From IMG/VR virus record IMGVR_UViG_3300047463_000123, positions 1 through 36,929 of that record: a DNA stretch of 36,929 bases; one strand, 5' to 3'. The notes beneath the pieces are model-generated. The model was given only the letters and a program-made list of their open reading frames with translations, was not told the origin of the DNA and did no database searches. Position 1 is the stretch's first letter. Every line of letters begins with the position of its first letter. Source of the stretch: a virus. This document shows positions 1 to 6,037 of the stretch, in pieces. The translations under genes were made by a program, and so were the position numbers.

Positions 1-2
1 AG

Positions 3-623
3 GCACAGACAGCCTTTGATGCTTTGAAGAAGCACAGCACTATCTCAGATTTTCTCATCGGGCTAGATGACGATGATGCTGATAACTATCCAGAGATTGA
101 TGGAGTAATACGTGATGTGAACCCACGCATCCGTATGAATGGAACTCTCAACCTGCTGGTCAAGAAGTATCAGGATAAGTACGAGACTATCAGCTTTATG
201 GGTGATGACCACTTGGTAAGAACCGATGGTTGGGATGAGAAGTTATATGAACCTATCCGCAAGCGTGGCTTTGGTATCTCCTACGGTAATGACCTATTCC
301 AAGGTGAGAACCTACCTACTGCAGTAATGATCTCTACCAATATCAGCAAAGAACTTGGCTTCTTTGCACCACCCAGATTGATTCACCTGTATATGGATAA
401 CTTCTGGAAGTTGTTTGGTCAAGTACTTGGATGTTTAGACTATAACCCTGATGTCATCATTGAACATATGCACTATATGGCAGGTAAATCTAAGGTAGAT
501 GCTGGCTATATCGAGGTCAACTCCAATGAGATTGGTGACCACGATGCTGAGGCCTTCAGAGAATACTGTGTGCATCAACTGAAAGCAGATGCCATCAAAG
601 TGATGATGAAGGTGGGACAGTGA
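3..623 (+). CDS. Glycosyltransferase (GT-A like), 5' truncated
   Basis: The reading frame is open to the left edge, so the N-terminus is missing; an internal TTG at 24 is not a convincing start. The visible part has an acidic stretch (GLDDDDAD) followed by FMGDDHLVRTDGW, as in GT-A nucleotide-sugar transferases where DxD-type acids bind the metal and sugar nucleotide. About 205 residues are seen. Its stop overlaps the GTG start of an epimerase gene by 4 bp (GTGA), so the two are probably translated together as a sugar-modification pair. The acceptor cannot be read from the sequence; a virion protein, host surface glycan or modified DNA base are all possible. Assignment to the glycosyltransferase fold is likely; the specific family is not certain. 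Confidence 0.65.
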   Translation, partial: AQTAFDALKKHSTISDFLIGLDDDDADNYPEIDGVIRDVNPRIRMNGTLNLLVKKYQDKYETISFMGDDHLVRTDGWDEKLYEPIRKRGFGISYGNDLFQGENLPTAVMISTNISKELGFFAPPRLIHLYMDNFWKLFGQVLGCLDYNPDVIIEHMHYMAGKSKVDAGYIEVNSNEIGDHDAEAFREYCVHQLKADAIKVMMKVGQ

Positions 624-1483
624 AGAAAGTATTAGTCACTGGTGGCTTAGGTTTTGTTGGGCAATACTTTATGGATTATCTTGTCAAAGACAAATGGGAT
701 ACAACTATGGTTGACATCAAAGATGGCGTTGACTGCAGAGACTTCTTCAAGTCTGTTGATTTCCAATATGATTTAGTTATTCATCTAGCAGCTATTGTGG
801 GTGGACGTGAGTCCATCGAGGGTCGTCCACTTGCAGTGGCTGATAACTTCAGTATTGACTCTGAGTTCTTTCAGTGGTGTCTCAAGACTAAACCTAAGAA
901 GGTAGTCTACTTCTCCAGCTCTGCTGCTTATCCTGTATCACTGCAGACTGAGGCAAGACACGTCAAACTGAAAGAGACTATGTCCTGCTGGGAACATATG
1001 TCTATGCCTGATATGACTTATGGTGCATCTAAACTCATCGGAGAATATCTTGCATCCTTTGTTGAGAATGTCTATGTCTTTAGACCGTTCAGTGGTTATG
1101 GAACAGACCAAGACTTGAACTATCCATTCCCGATGTATGTCAAGAGAGCCTTGTCAAAGGCTGATCCGTTTGAAGTCTGGGGACCAGGCACACAGACCAG
1201 AGACTTTATACACATCAGAGATATTGTTGGCGCAGTAATGATGTCACTTGAAGCACCATCACTTGGTCCAGTTAATCTAGGCTGGGGTAGGTCTACATCA
1301 TTCCTAGAACTGGCACAGTTGTGTATGGATGCAGTTGGTTATGAAGGTGAGATTAAGACCAGACCTGATAAGCCTGTCGGGTGTATGCACAGAGTGTCTA
1401 ATAATGATTTGATGTTATCCTTCTATGAACCGAAGATTACTTTGGAAGAAGGTATTGAGATGGCGGTGCGTGGAATTGCCTAG
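620..1483 (+). CDS. NAD-dependent epimerase/dehydratase (SDR family)
   Basis: This 287-residue protein is an extended short-chain dehydrogenase/reductase acting on nucleotide sugars, like UDP-glucose 4-epimerase or GDP-fucose synthase. The Rossmann glycine motif GGLGFVG is at residues 8-14, the YFSSSAAYP segment at about 97-105, and the catalytic YGASK pair is Tyr134/Lys138. Length is slightly short of the usual 310-340. The GTG start overlaps the upstream glycosyltransferase stop by 4 bp, suggesting that it makes the activated sugar for that enzyme. Which sugar is not readable; the family call is secure, the substrate is not. Confidence 0.9.
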   Translation: MKKVLVTGGLGFVGQYFMDYLVKDKWDTTMVDIKDGVDCRDFFKSVDFQYDLVIHLAAIVGGRESIEGRPLAVADNFSIDSEFFQWCLKTKPKKVVYFSSSAAYPVSLQTEARHVKLKETMSCWEHMSMPDMTYGASKLIGEYLASFVENVYVFRPFSGYGTDQDLNYPFPMYVKRALSKADPFEVWGPGTQTRDFIHIRDIVGAVMMSLEAPSLGPVNLGWGRSTSFLELAQLCMDAVGYEGEIKTRPDKPVGCMHRVSNNDLMLSFYEPKITLEEGIEMAVRGIA

Positions 1484-1829
1484 TCCTAAATATAACAAGA
1501 CCAAGGGTTCACAGTTCGAGCTTGATGTTATGAAATGGTTCCGCTCTCTTGGCGTAACAGTAGAAAGACTCAGACTTGCTGGGCGTCACGACGAAGGTGA
1601 TGTTGCTGTCATCGTCGGTGGTGGTACGTATCTCTTTGAGTGTAAGAACACAGCAAGGTTAGAGTTAGATAACTTTTGGAAGCAGGTAGAAGTAGAAGCA
1701 AAGAACTATGCTAGGGCTAGGAATATAGATGTTCCGTTCCATTATGTATTATGGAAGCGTAAGCGTAAAGGTATCGAACAGACCTGGGTAATCCAGAGTC
1801 TGGACCAATGGTTAGAGGAAAGACAATGA
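1470..1829 (+). CDS. Holliday junction resolvase-like PD-(D/E)XK nuclease
   Basis: The 119-residue product has the order of acidic residues of archaeal-type resolvases and their actinobacteriophage relatives: Glu17 in GSQFELDV, Asp44 in RHDEGDVAV, and Glu57-x-Lys59 in LFECK. The LAGRHDEGD segment is typical of the actinophage Holliday junction resolvases. It would act on branched DNA after replication and recombination, before packaging. The frame is open upstream to an ATG at 1425 inside the epimerase gene, but that extension reads as epimerase shadow; GTG 1470, overlapping the epimerase by 14 bp, begins the conserved part. The Shine-Dalgarno support for this start is weak, with AAGAAGG about 17 nt upstream. 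Confidence 0.8.
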   Translation: MELPSPKYNKTKGSQFELDVMKWFRSLGVTVERLRLAGRHDEGDVAVIVGGGTYLFECKNTARLELDNFWKQVEVEAKNYARARNIDVPFHYVLWKRKRKGIEQTWVIQSLDQWLEERQ

Positions 1830-2002
1830 TCTGTCACGACTGCACTATAGCTGCAACCTATAATCAAGCAAGCAAGGTTGCTCTATCTAAATCATTCCAC
1901 GACAAATGTGAGGGAGACTGCGGATGCCAGCACAAGACTGGTCCAGGATGGTTCGTAAAGCGAAACGAAAAGGCTCCGTTGATGCAACTACAATCCCCAT
2001 AG
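1826..2002 (+). CDS. Small cysteine-rich zinc-binding protein
   Basis: A 58-residue protein beginning MICHDC, with a second cluster CEGDCGCQH at residues 28-36. The four or more Cys/His ligands suggest one bound zinc. The ATG overlaps the resolvase stop by 4 bp (ATGA) and a GAGGAAAG ribosome site lies just upstream, so this start is preferred over the in-frame ATG at 1808. The 3' part overlaps the primase zinc-finger gene by 79 bp in another frame. The function is unknown; such zinc knuckles are common in phage replication clusters. Confidence 0.6.
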   Translation: MICHDCTIAATYNQASKVALSKSFHDKCEGDCGCQHKTGPGWFVKRNEKAPLMQLQSP

Positions 2003-2301
2003 CAGTTATCATTCGCTACTTCGGTGGCGAGGTGAAGGAAGGAAAGAACGTATCGGTTAAGTGTTGCATACACCACGACACTAGACGCTCTGCAGTAATA
2101 GATACGTATGGTAATTTGTATTTCTGCCACACCTGTGGCAAAGGGGGAACAGCAATAGATGTCATTATGGAGAAGGAAGGGGTAGGTATCAAAGATGCTT
2201 TCGAGCGGGCAGATGAAATCCTTACTGGAAGCGGCGAATCATTACAGCCAGCATCTGGACGAAAGAACTCTAGAGTATCTCGACGGACGTGGAATCTCTG
2301 A
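1924..2301 (+). CDS. DNA primase, CHC2 zinc-finger part
   Basis: The protein carries a primase-type zinc-binding domain: VKCCIHHD at residues 46-52 and CHTCGKGG at 68-75, with the usual NLYFCHTCG approach strand and a following helix (AIDVIMEKEGVGIKDAFERA). This domain reads template DNA to choose priming sites. The start at 1924 has AGGGA about 8 nt upstream. The conserved part ends near residue 97; the last 30 residues (rich in S, R and G) overlap the TOPRIM gene in another frame and look non-conserved. The protein probably works with the next gene as a split primase. See findings for a possible +1 frameshift joining the two. Confidence 0.8.
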   Translation: MPAQDWSRMVRKAKRKGSVDATTIPIAVIIRYFGGEVKEGKNVSVKCCIHHDTRRSAVIDTYGNLYFCHTCGKGGTAIDVIMEKEGVGIKDAFERADEILTGSGESLQPASGRKNSRVSRRTWNL

Positions 2302-2839
2302 GGATATAGCTAGAGAGTTTAAGTTAGGAACTATCACAGATCCTATTGCAGGTCACGAGATACACGCTGGATGGTTATCTATTCCTTACATCACTGCTAT
2401 GGATATGGTTGTTGGCTTTAAGTTTAGAAGATTGGACGACGGTAAGCCCAAGTATGGGTCTCCTCTGGGACAGAAGGCTCATCTCTATAATGTCAAAGAT
2501 ACAATGATTGACTCTGGGTTTATCGTCGTCTGTGAAGGTGAGTTAGATACAGTTGTTCTCTCTGGTGTATGTGGTATCCCAGCGGTCGGAGTACCAGGAG
2601 TAGCGGCGTGGAAGCCGCATTATGCGCGGCTAATGACTGGCTTTGATACTGTCTATATCATCGGTGATAATGATGTGAAAGAAGATGGCTCCAATCCAGG
2701 AGCAGAGTTTGCAAAAAGGGTAGCAAATGAATTAACAAACGGACAAATTGTACAATTACCGCCAGGTATGGATGTTAATGAGCTTTATCTGGCACAAGGA
2801 CCTGAAGCAATCGAACATCTAGTAGGAGGAGTCAAGTGA
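2195..2839 (+). CDS. DNA primase/helicase-type TOPRIM protein
   Basis: This 214-residue protein has the TOPRIM catalytic core: VVCEGELDTV with Glu114 at residues 111-120, the GVPG turn, and IIGDNDVKEDG with Asp158 and Asp160 as metal ligands. The N-terminal part (about residues 10-95) matches the region between zinc finger and TOPRIM in phage primases (LDERTLEYLDGRGIS). No helicase domain follows, so it is a primase-only protein. The start could be 2195 or ATG 2213; neither has a strong ribosome site. It overlaps the zinc-finger gene by 107 bp in the +1 frame. It ends 4 bp into the next gene (GTGA). Confidence 0.85.
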   Translation: MLSSGQMKSLLEAANHYSQHLDERTLEYLDGRGISEDIAREFKLGTITDPIAGHEIHAGWLSIPYITAMDMVVGFKFRRLDDGKPKYGSPLGQKAHLYNVKDTMIDSGFIVVCEGELDTVVLSGVCGIPAVGVPGVAAWKPHYARLMTGFDTVYIIGDNDVKEDGSNPGAEFAKRVANELTNGQIVQLPPGMDVNELYLAQGPEAIEHLVGGVK

Positions 2840-3243
2840 GTGAGCAAGAAAAAGGACCTGCAAGAGGCAGCCAGATTATTGATGGATATGGGGATGATAA
2901 TAGTTTCGATAGATTACAAAGCTGGTACGATAACTTGCCAGCCAATGCCCATAAGAAGATAGATGATGAGTTTGTTGCTGATGTATGGCGTATATTAGAT
3001 TCTGCTGGAAATCTTTTGATAAAAAAACATCTTGACTATGGCGCTAAGAACATAGCTCATTCACCTGGTGGCCCTCTTAATGGTTTGCGTGTCAGACTTT
3101 GGGATAAAATAGCCAGAATAAATAATTTATTAGATAGTAAAGTTGAGCCGTCTAATGAATCTTTGCGTGATAGCTTTATTGATCTGCTTAATTACTCAGC
3201 CATTGCGATAATGGTATTGGATGACAAATGGCCCAAGGAATAG
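2836..3243 (+). CDS. Nucleotide modification associated domain 1 (DUF1599-like) protein
   Basis: The 135-residue protein resembles the Nmad1/DUF1599 family: ILDSAGNLLIKKHLDYG followed by a conserved Arg/Trp segment (LRVRLWDKIARI) and the DSFIDLLNYSAIAI helix. Family members are all-alpha proteins found in phages near nucleotide metabolism and DNA modification genes; their reaction is not established. GTG start in a GTGA overlap with the primase stop, with a strong AGGAGGA site upstream. The family call is from pattern recall. Confidence 0.7.
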   Translation: MSEQEKGPARGSQIIDGYGDDNSFDRLQSWYDNLPANAHKKIDDEFVADVWRILDSAGNLLIKKHLDYGAKNIAHSPGGPLNGLRVRLWDKIARINNLLDSKVEPSNESLRDSFIDLLNYSAIAIMVLDDKWPKE

Positions 3244-3662
3244 GAACGGATGGGCTTACTAAAGCCCAGCGTTATTACCGAAAGCATCGGGATAAAGTCC
3301 TAGCCAAGCATAAAGAACTACGTCAGGAAAATCCTGAAAAGTTTAGAGGTTGGTCTAAGAACTGGAAAGATAATAATCCAGATGCTGATCGTGCTCGTCA
3401 CTTGATGCGTGAGTATGGAATAACTGTTGAACAATACAATGCTATGGAAGTACAGCAGGGTGGAGTATGTGCTATCTGTAAGCAACCTGAAACCCAGGAA
3501 CGCAACGGAGTGAAGTATCGTTTAGCAGTTGACCACTGCCATAAGGCAGGTAAAGTCAGAGGCCTTCTCTGCTTCAAGTGCAACTCTGCTATGGGTTCTT
3601 TTGAGAAGCGTGATATACCGATGTCTAATGTTGAAAAGTATTTGGAAATGTATCGTGACTGA
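3228..3662 (+). CDS. Recombination endonuclease VII-like (HNH/His-Me finger) nuclease
   Basis: The 144-residue protein has the endonuclease VII core: CAIC at residues 81-84, DHCH at 102-105 and CFKC at 115-118, that is two zinc CxxC pairs around the catalytic DH. T4 gp49 of this family cuts branched DNA before packaging. The N-terminal half is basic and helical (KAQRYYRKHRDKVLAKHKELR), common in stand-alone phage members, some of which act as homing endonucleases. It overlaps the previous gene by 16 bp. With a Holliday junction resolvase 1.4 kb upstream, the phage encodes two probable branch-cutting nucleases. Confidence 0.85.
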   Translation: MAQGIGTDGLTKAQRYYRKHRDKVLAKHKELRQENPEKFRGWSKNWKDNNPDADRARHLMREYGITVEQYNAMEVQQGGVCAICKQPETQERNGVKYRLAVDHCHKAGKVRGLLCFKCNSAMGSFEKRDIPMSNVEKYLEMYRD

Positions 3663-3777
3663 GAAGAAGAAACGTTCGTGGTACTTGGAAGCCTTGCGTC
3701 GCAAGAAGATTGCAGAGGCAAAGCGCATCAAGGAAGACCTCTACATCAAGGAGATGAATAAGAAAGCCAATGAGTGA
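3655..3777 (+). CDS. Small highly basic helical protein
   Basis: A 40-residue protein starting at GTG 3655 inside the end of the endonuclease VII gene, rich in Lys, Arg and Glu (TEKKKRSWYLEALRRKKIAE) and probably one long helix. The frame is open further upstream but that part reads as shadow of the nuclease. Only a weak TTGGAAA ribosome site is visible. It ends 8 bp into the sigma-like gene, which fits a tight operon. No family is recognised. Confidence 0.45.
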   Translation: MTEKKKRSWYLEALRRKKIAEAKRIKEDLYIKEMNKKANE

Positions 3778-4402
3778 ACTGCACCCATCCTTCTATGATA
3801 TAGCTCCCTCTGTTGCTAACTCTGTTGCACGACGCTTTGCTCAATGGGTTGAGCGTGAAGATGTGCTACAAGAGTGCTACGCCTGGGCTATGATGCGAGC
3901 AGAACACTACGCAGAACTGCTCAATGAAGAGAATAAACTGCAGAGAACTATCAATGAGAAGCGTATTATCTGGCAGATGCGTCGCCATTGCGAACGCTAT
4001 TGTCGTAAAGAGAAGGCTAAGAAGTCTGGCTATCAAATCAATGATGAGTCCTTCTACGATACCGCTATCTTGGCTCAGCTACTACCACACGTTATCTCAT
4101 CGGTGGTTGATGGGACTGTTTTAGAACAGGCACAGAACCTCATCAATGATGGTCAGCCTCGTAAGCAGGCAGCTCCAGCAGAAGGTGGCAACCTACTTGC
4201 TATGTTGATTGACATCAAGAAGGCCTATCTCAAACTTGAGATTGAAGATAAAGATATTCTTATCAAGAGATACCACGAGAACCTTACCCTGCAGGAGATG
4301 GCTGAGTATCTGCAGTGCGCCGTCTCTACTGCTGATCGTAGATGCACCAGTTCTCTTCGCAGATTACAGAACCTTCTTGGTGGAGAGTCACCTTACCAGT
4401 GA
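3770..4402 (+). CDS. Sigma-70-like RNA polymerase sigma factor
   Basis: The 210-residue protein has a short region-2-like segment near the N-terminus (EREDVLQECYAWAM, about residues 28-41) and a C-terminal region-4-like helix-turn-helix (LTLQEMAEYLQCAVSTADRR, about 174-193) ending in a recognition helix and SSLRRLQNLL. This is the architecture of ECF-like or phage sigma factors, which redirect host RNA polymerase to phage promoters. The middle is poorly conserved. ATG start overlapping the upstream gene by 8 bp. A phage regulatory HTH protein that is not a true sigma factor is the alternative. Confidence 0.65.
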   Translation: MSELHPSFYDIAPSVANSVARRFAQWVEREDVLQECYAWAMMRAEHYAELLNEENKLQRTINEKRIIWQMRRHCERYCRKEKAKKSGYQINDESFYDTAILAQLLPHVISSVVDGTVLEQAQNLINDGQPRKQAAPAEGGNLLAMLIDIKKAYLKLEIEDKDILIKRYHENLTLQEMAEYLQCAVSTADRRCTSSLRRLQNLLGGESPYQ

Positions 4403-4575
4403 TATACGAATACAAATGTCCGAACTGCTCGACAACCCTTTCTGTTGAGCGTTCCATCCACGCCGAAGCTAGCACCCCCTCTTGTGCTGACTGCGGTGCT
4501 CTAATGAATAGGGTCTGGTCCCCGCCTCCGATCACCTTCCGAGGACCAGACTTCTATTCAACAAGCAAGGATTAG
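4399..4575 (+). CDS. FmdB-like zinc ribbon protein
   Basis: 58 residues beginning V(M)IYEYKCPNC, with CADCG about 24 residues later and the tail GPDFYSTSKD. This is the FmdB-type zinc ribbon (IYEYxCxxC...CxxCG...FRGxGFYxTD) found in bacteria and phages as a possible regulator. GTG start in a GTGA overlap with the sigma-like gene and GGAGAG upstream; the longer in-frame start at 4342 lies inside the sigma gene and is rejected. It is the last gene of the left plus-strand block and is followed by a hairpin terminator. Confidence 0.8.
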   Translation: MIYEYKCPNCSTTLSVERSIHAEASTPSCADCGALMNRVWSPPPITFRGPDFYSTSKD

Positions 4576-4576
4576 A

Positions 4577-4610
4577 AAAGCCCCGCAGGAAAAGGGTGCT
4601 GCGAGGCTTT
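4577..4610. terminator. Hairpin terminator between converging operons
   Basis: AAAGCCCCGCAG and CTGCGAGGCTTT form a 12-bp stem with one mismatch and a 10-base loop. It sits directly after the FmdB-like stop and before the end of the minus-strand operon. A short A-run precedes the stem and T-rich sequence follows, so it may work in both directions. Confidence 0.75.
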
Positions 4611-4631
4611 AGATTTATTATAGTATATTTA

Positions 4632-4922
4632 CTATTTCTCAGTAGTGTCCATTCTTTCTATGGAAAGCAAGCGCACGACACGGGGTAGAATATCGTGATT
4701 CAATGTATCTAAGACCGCGTAGTATCTGGATTCGAGGTCGCTTATCCCTCTCTCCAAGGAGTTGAGCGATTCCGAAAGCTGTTGATTTTGGGTTCTGTGC
4801 GTAGTGGTCAAACCTGCTCTCACGGGTCCAAAGGTCGTGTAAGCAGAGCCATTCTCGTCCTCTCCAGCCCCACCCCGCAGCAGCGTAAGCCTTTGCGATC
4901 TCTTTATTGGTCTGTTTCTCAC
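4632..4922 (-). CDS. Possible nested gene in alternate frame of the transglycosylase gene
   Basis: A 96-residue frame almost wholly inside the lytic transglycosylase-like gene. In favour: its GTG overlaps the stop of the upstream gene (GTGA), a strong GAGGAAGG ribosome site lies 9 nt upstream, and the C-terminal half (LNSLERGISDLESRYYAVLD, then NHDILPRVVRLLSIERM) looks like a helical coiled-coil protein. Against: the N-terminal half (RGGAGEDENGSAYTTFGP) reads like an ordinary shadow. It runs 7 bp past the end of the transglycosylase frame. The function is unknown; if real, its position suggests a lysis accessory. Confidence 0.35.
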   Translation of the reverse strand: MRNRPIKRSQRLTLLRGGAGEDENGSAYTTFGPVRAGLTTTHRTQNQQLSESLNSLERGISDLESRYYAVLDTLNHDILPRVVRLLSIERMDTTEK

Positions 4923-5052
4923 TCCAGGTTGCCTTCCTCGCCTTGATAACTAGGTCGGTTGGATACTTTACCTGCTGAGTGTGAGGTTGGTGCGCCCACA
5001 CGAGCGTCAGTGTTGCCACTAATATCAAGCCAAGCCTTGTTCTCTTTCTCAT
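4639..5052 (-). CDS. Secreted lytic transglycosylase-like (lysozyme fold) protein
   Basis: 137 residues. Residues 1-20 form a signal peptide or membrane anchor (basic RKRTR, then GLILVATLTLVWA). The C-terminal half is a lysozyme-like domain: WLCLHDLWTRESRF with likely catalytic Glu78, the TAFGIAQLLG turn at 91-100, and RGLRYIESRYSTPCRALAF. This pattern is common in actinobacterial and actinophage transglycosylase/resuscitation-factor-like domains. Cys70 and Cys125 could form a disulfide, as expected outside the membrane. It would cleave peptidoglycan during lysis or entry. The ATG has GAGGGCAAGAG upstream. It lies on the opposite strand from, and about 28 kb away from, the M15-like endolysin. 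Confidence 0.8.
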   Translation of the reverse strand: MRKRTRLGLILVATLTLVWAHQPHTQQVKYPTDLVIKARKATWSEKQTNKEIAKAYAAAGWGWRGREWLCLHDLWTRESRFDHYAQNPKSTAFGIAQLLGERDKRPRIQILRGLRYIESRYSTPCRALAFHRKNGHY

Positions 5053-5224
5053 CTCTTGCCCTCTCCTCCTCGAATAACTCTCGGTATTGGTCGGGGTAGA
5101 GCTTGCGTAATCGAGCCAATGCTCGATCTCTTACCCTTCGGTAGTTGCGTTGCCTGACGGCTTGACGGATAGCAGTATCTACTCTCTTGTCAATATCTAC
5201 CACTCGTTCTCTCCCTCTAGGCAT
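4919..5224 (-). CDS. Basic helical protein, conserved in actinophages
   Basis: 101 residues from ATG 5224 (MPRGRERVVDIDKRV). A highly basic helical N-terminal half contains RNYRRVRDRALARLRKLYPD, a pattern recalled from small actinobacteriophage proteins that may bind DNA. The C-terminal 35 residues (APTSHSAGKVSNRPSYQ) overlap the transglycosylase-like gene by 134 bp and look unstructured. The open frame extends to 5290 but the extra N-terminus is the shadow of a mini membrane gene. No clear ribosome site. Function unknown. Confidence 0.6.
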   Translation of the reverse strand: MPRGRERVVDIDKRVDTAIRQAVRQRNYRRVRDRALARLRKLYPDQYRELFEEERARDEKENKAWLDISGNTDARVGAPTSHSAGKVSNRPSYQGEEGNLE

Positions 5225-5274
5225 AACAGGCCATAGGCTAGCAGACAAGCAAGGATTACACCTAAGAAAATCAC
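5197..5274 (-). CDS. 25-residue single-pass membrane peptide
   Basis: A GTG-started mini gene encoding one hydrophobic segment (IFLGVILACLLAYGLLCL) followed by an acidic tail (EGENEW). The GTG overlaps the stop of the upstream 76-residue gene by 4 bp (GTGA), and AAGGGAG lies just upstream, which is good evidence of translation for so short a frame. A two-gene interval from a secreted lytic enzyme makes a lysis or membrane-regulatory role possible, but this is inference. Confidence 0.5.
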   Translation of the reverse strand: MIFLGVILACLLAYGLLCLEGENEW

Positions 5275-5501
5275 GCTCGCTCCCTTTCATCTAGGATAGT
5301 GGCAAGCACTAACGAGCTAACCTCTATCTTATCGGTCACTAAAGTAGGTTCTTCGGGGTCACTCTCGTCCCATATTGAGACAAATATCCTTCGGTCTAAC
5401 TCTTTTCGATACCACTCCACCGCAGTAAGAGCACTCGCTCCTCCCCACAGCGCATCTGTTCCGTCCTTGCCTGTCACTTCATAGAAGTTCACTTGCTTCA
5501 T
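5271..5501 (-). CDS. Small protein of unknown function
   Basis: 76 residues starting MKQVNFYEVTG, with a repeated GGAGGAGGAAG ribosome site directly upstream. The sequence (FYEVTGKDGTDALWGGASALTAVEWYRKEL...) suggests a small alpha/beta fold of the type seen in phage accessory proteins, with an acidic middle (DESDPEEP). It overlaps the neighbouring frames at both ends (23 and 4 bp). No family is recognised. Confidence 0.7.
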   Translation of the reverse strand: MKQVNFYEVTGKDGTDALWGGASALTAVEWYRKELDRRIFVSIWDESDPEEPTLVTDKIEVSSLVLATILDERERA

Positions 5502-5649
5502 CTTCTTCCTCCTCCTCTACGACCACAAGGGTCGCGCCTAGTTCTGTCATTATGTAGCGCAGGTTCTTCTTCGCTTCCTTCCTCTTGCCCAGCTCGATAG
5601 TGCCAAGGATCAGACTTATCTGCTCCTCTGTTGTTAGTTTAGTATCCAC
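5479..5649 (-). CDS. Small acidic helical protein
   Basis: 56 residues starting at GTG 5649 (MDTKLTTEEQISLILGTIEL), with a helical Lys-rich middle and an acidic tail (VVVEEEEEDEASELL). A GGAGGAAG ribosome site lies about 4 nt upstream. It overlaps the preceding gene by 11 bp and the next by 23 bp. The purine-rich stretch encoding the glutamate run also serves as the ribosome site of the next gene, so that part of the coding sequence is doubly used. Function unknown. Confidence 0.6.
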   Translation of the reverse strand: MDTKLTTEEQISLILGTIELGKRKEAKKNLRYIMTELGATLVVVEEEEEDEASELL

Positions 5650-5800
5650 GTTCTTCCTCCATTATCTTGATTAGATCGTCCACCTCGGGTGAGTATGGAC
5701 GTGCCTCTGCCTTGCTATCTTCCTCTCCGCAGGGTGTCTCAGCGTGCTTGACTAGCGTCCTGGCTGAGAAGCTCCAGCCACATACTCCACACTTAGGCAT
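5639..5800 (-). CDS. Small C2HC zinc-finger protein
   Basis: 53 residues from ATG 5800, MPKCGVCGWSFSARTLVKHA followed by a Cys, giving a CxxC...H...C zinc finger at about residues 4-26. The C-terminus (PEVDDLIKIMEEERGY) is helical. GAGGAG lies 10 nt upstream. The frame is open to 5857 but that extension is shadow of the previous mini gene. It may bind nucleic acid or protein; no family is recognised. Confidence 0.6.
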   Translation of the reverse strand: MPKCGVCGWSFSARTLVKHAETPCGEEDSKAEARPYSPEVDDLIKIMEEERGY

Positions 5801-5897
5801 TATCTTTACACTCCTCGCACCAATAGAAGAAAATCTCCGCCACTTCGTAGCGTTCAACTTCTTTCAAGTCGGTACAACTGTCACAAAAGTCTTTCAC
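5793..5897 (-). CDS. 34-residue zinc-ribbon peptide
   Basis: Starts at GTG 5897, VKDFCDSCTDLKEVERYEVA, and ends with WCEECKDNA: two CxxC knuckles with a spacing that could bind one zinc. GGGAG is a few bases upstream. It overlaps the next gene by 8 bp. It lies in a run of tightly packed minus-strand genes, which supports translation. Function unknown. Confidence 0.5.
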   Translation of the reverse strand: MKDFCDSCTDLKEVERYEVAEIFFYWCEECKDNA

Positions 5898-5898
5898 T

Positions 5899-6036
5899 TT
5901 ACTCTCCCTCTCTCTTGTCTTGGGGTCTCTCCCCTAGTTGTATTTTACTCATTACCCACAGAATTACAACAATGACGGCGGAATATGTCGCCACTTGAAA
6001 CAAGCCGTTTATCCAGCTCAGAGATACGTCAAACAT
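5899..6036 (-). CDS. 45-residue single-pass membrane protein
   Basis: From ATG 6036 (MFDVSLSWINGLFQVATY) one hydrophobic helix spans about residues 17-30 (TYSAVIVVILWVM), followed by a charged tail (GERPQDKREGE). The start is one base after the stop of the upstream gene. The longer in-frame reading to 6144 lies inside that gene and is rejected. It could be a holin-like or inner-membrane accessory protein. Confidence 0.55.
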   Translation of the reverse strand: MFDVSLSWINGLFQVATYSAVIVVILWVMSKIQLGERPQDKREGE

Positions 6037-6037
6037 A

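Noticed and set aside
1864-2130. 88-residue minus-strand frame
   Set aside because: Shadow of the primase zinc-finger and Cys-rich genes; opposite to the operon direction and without a ribosome site.
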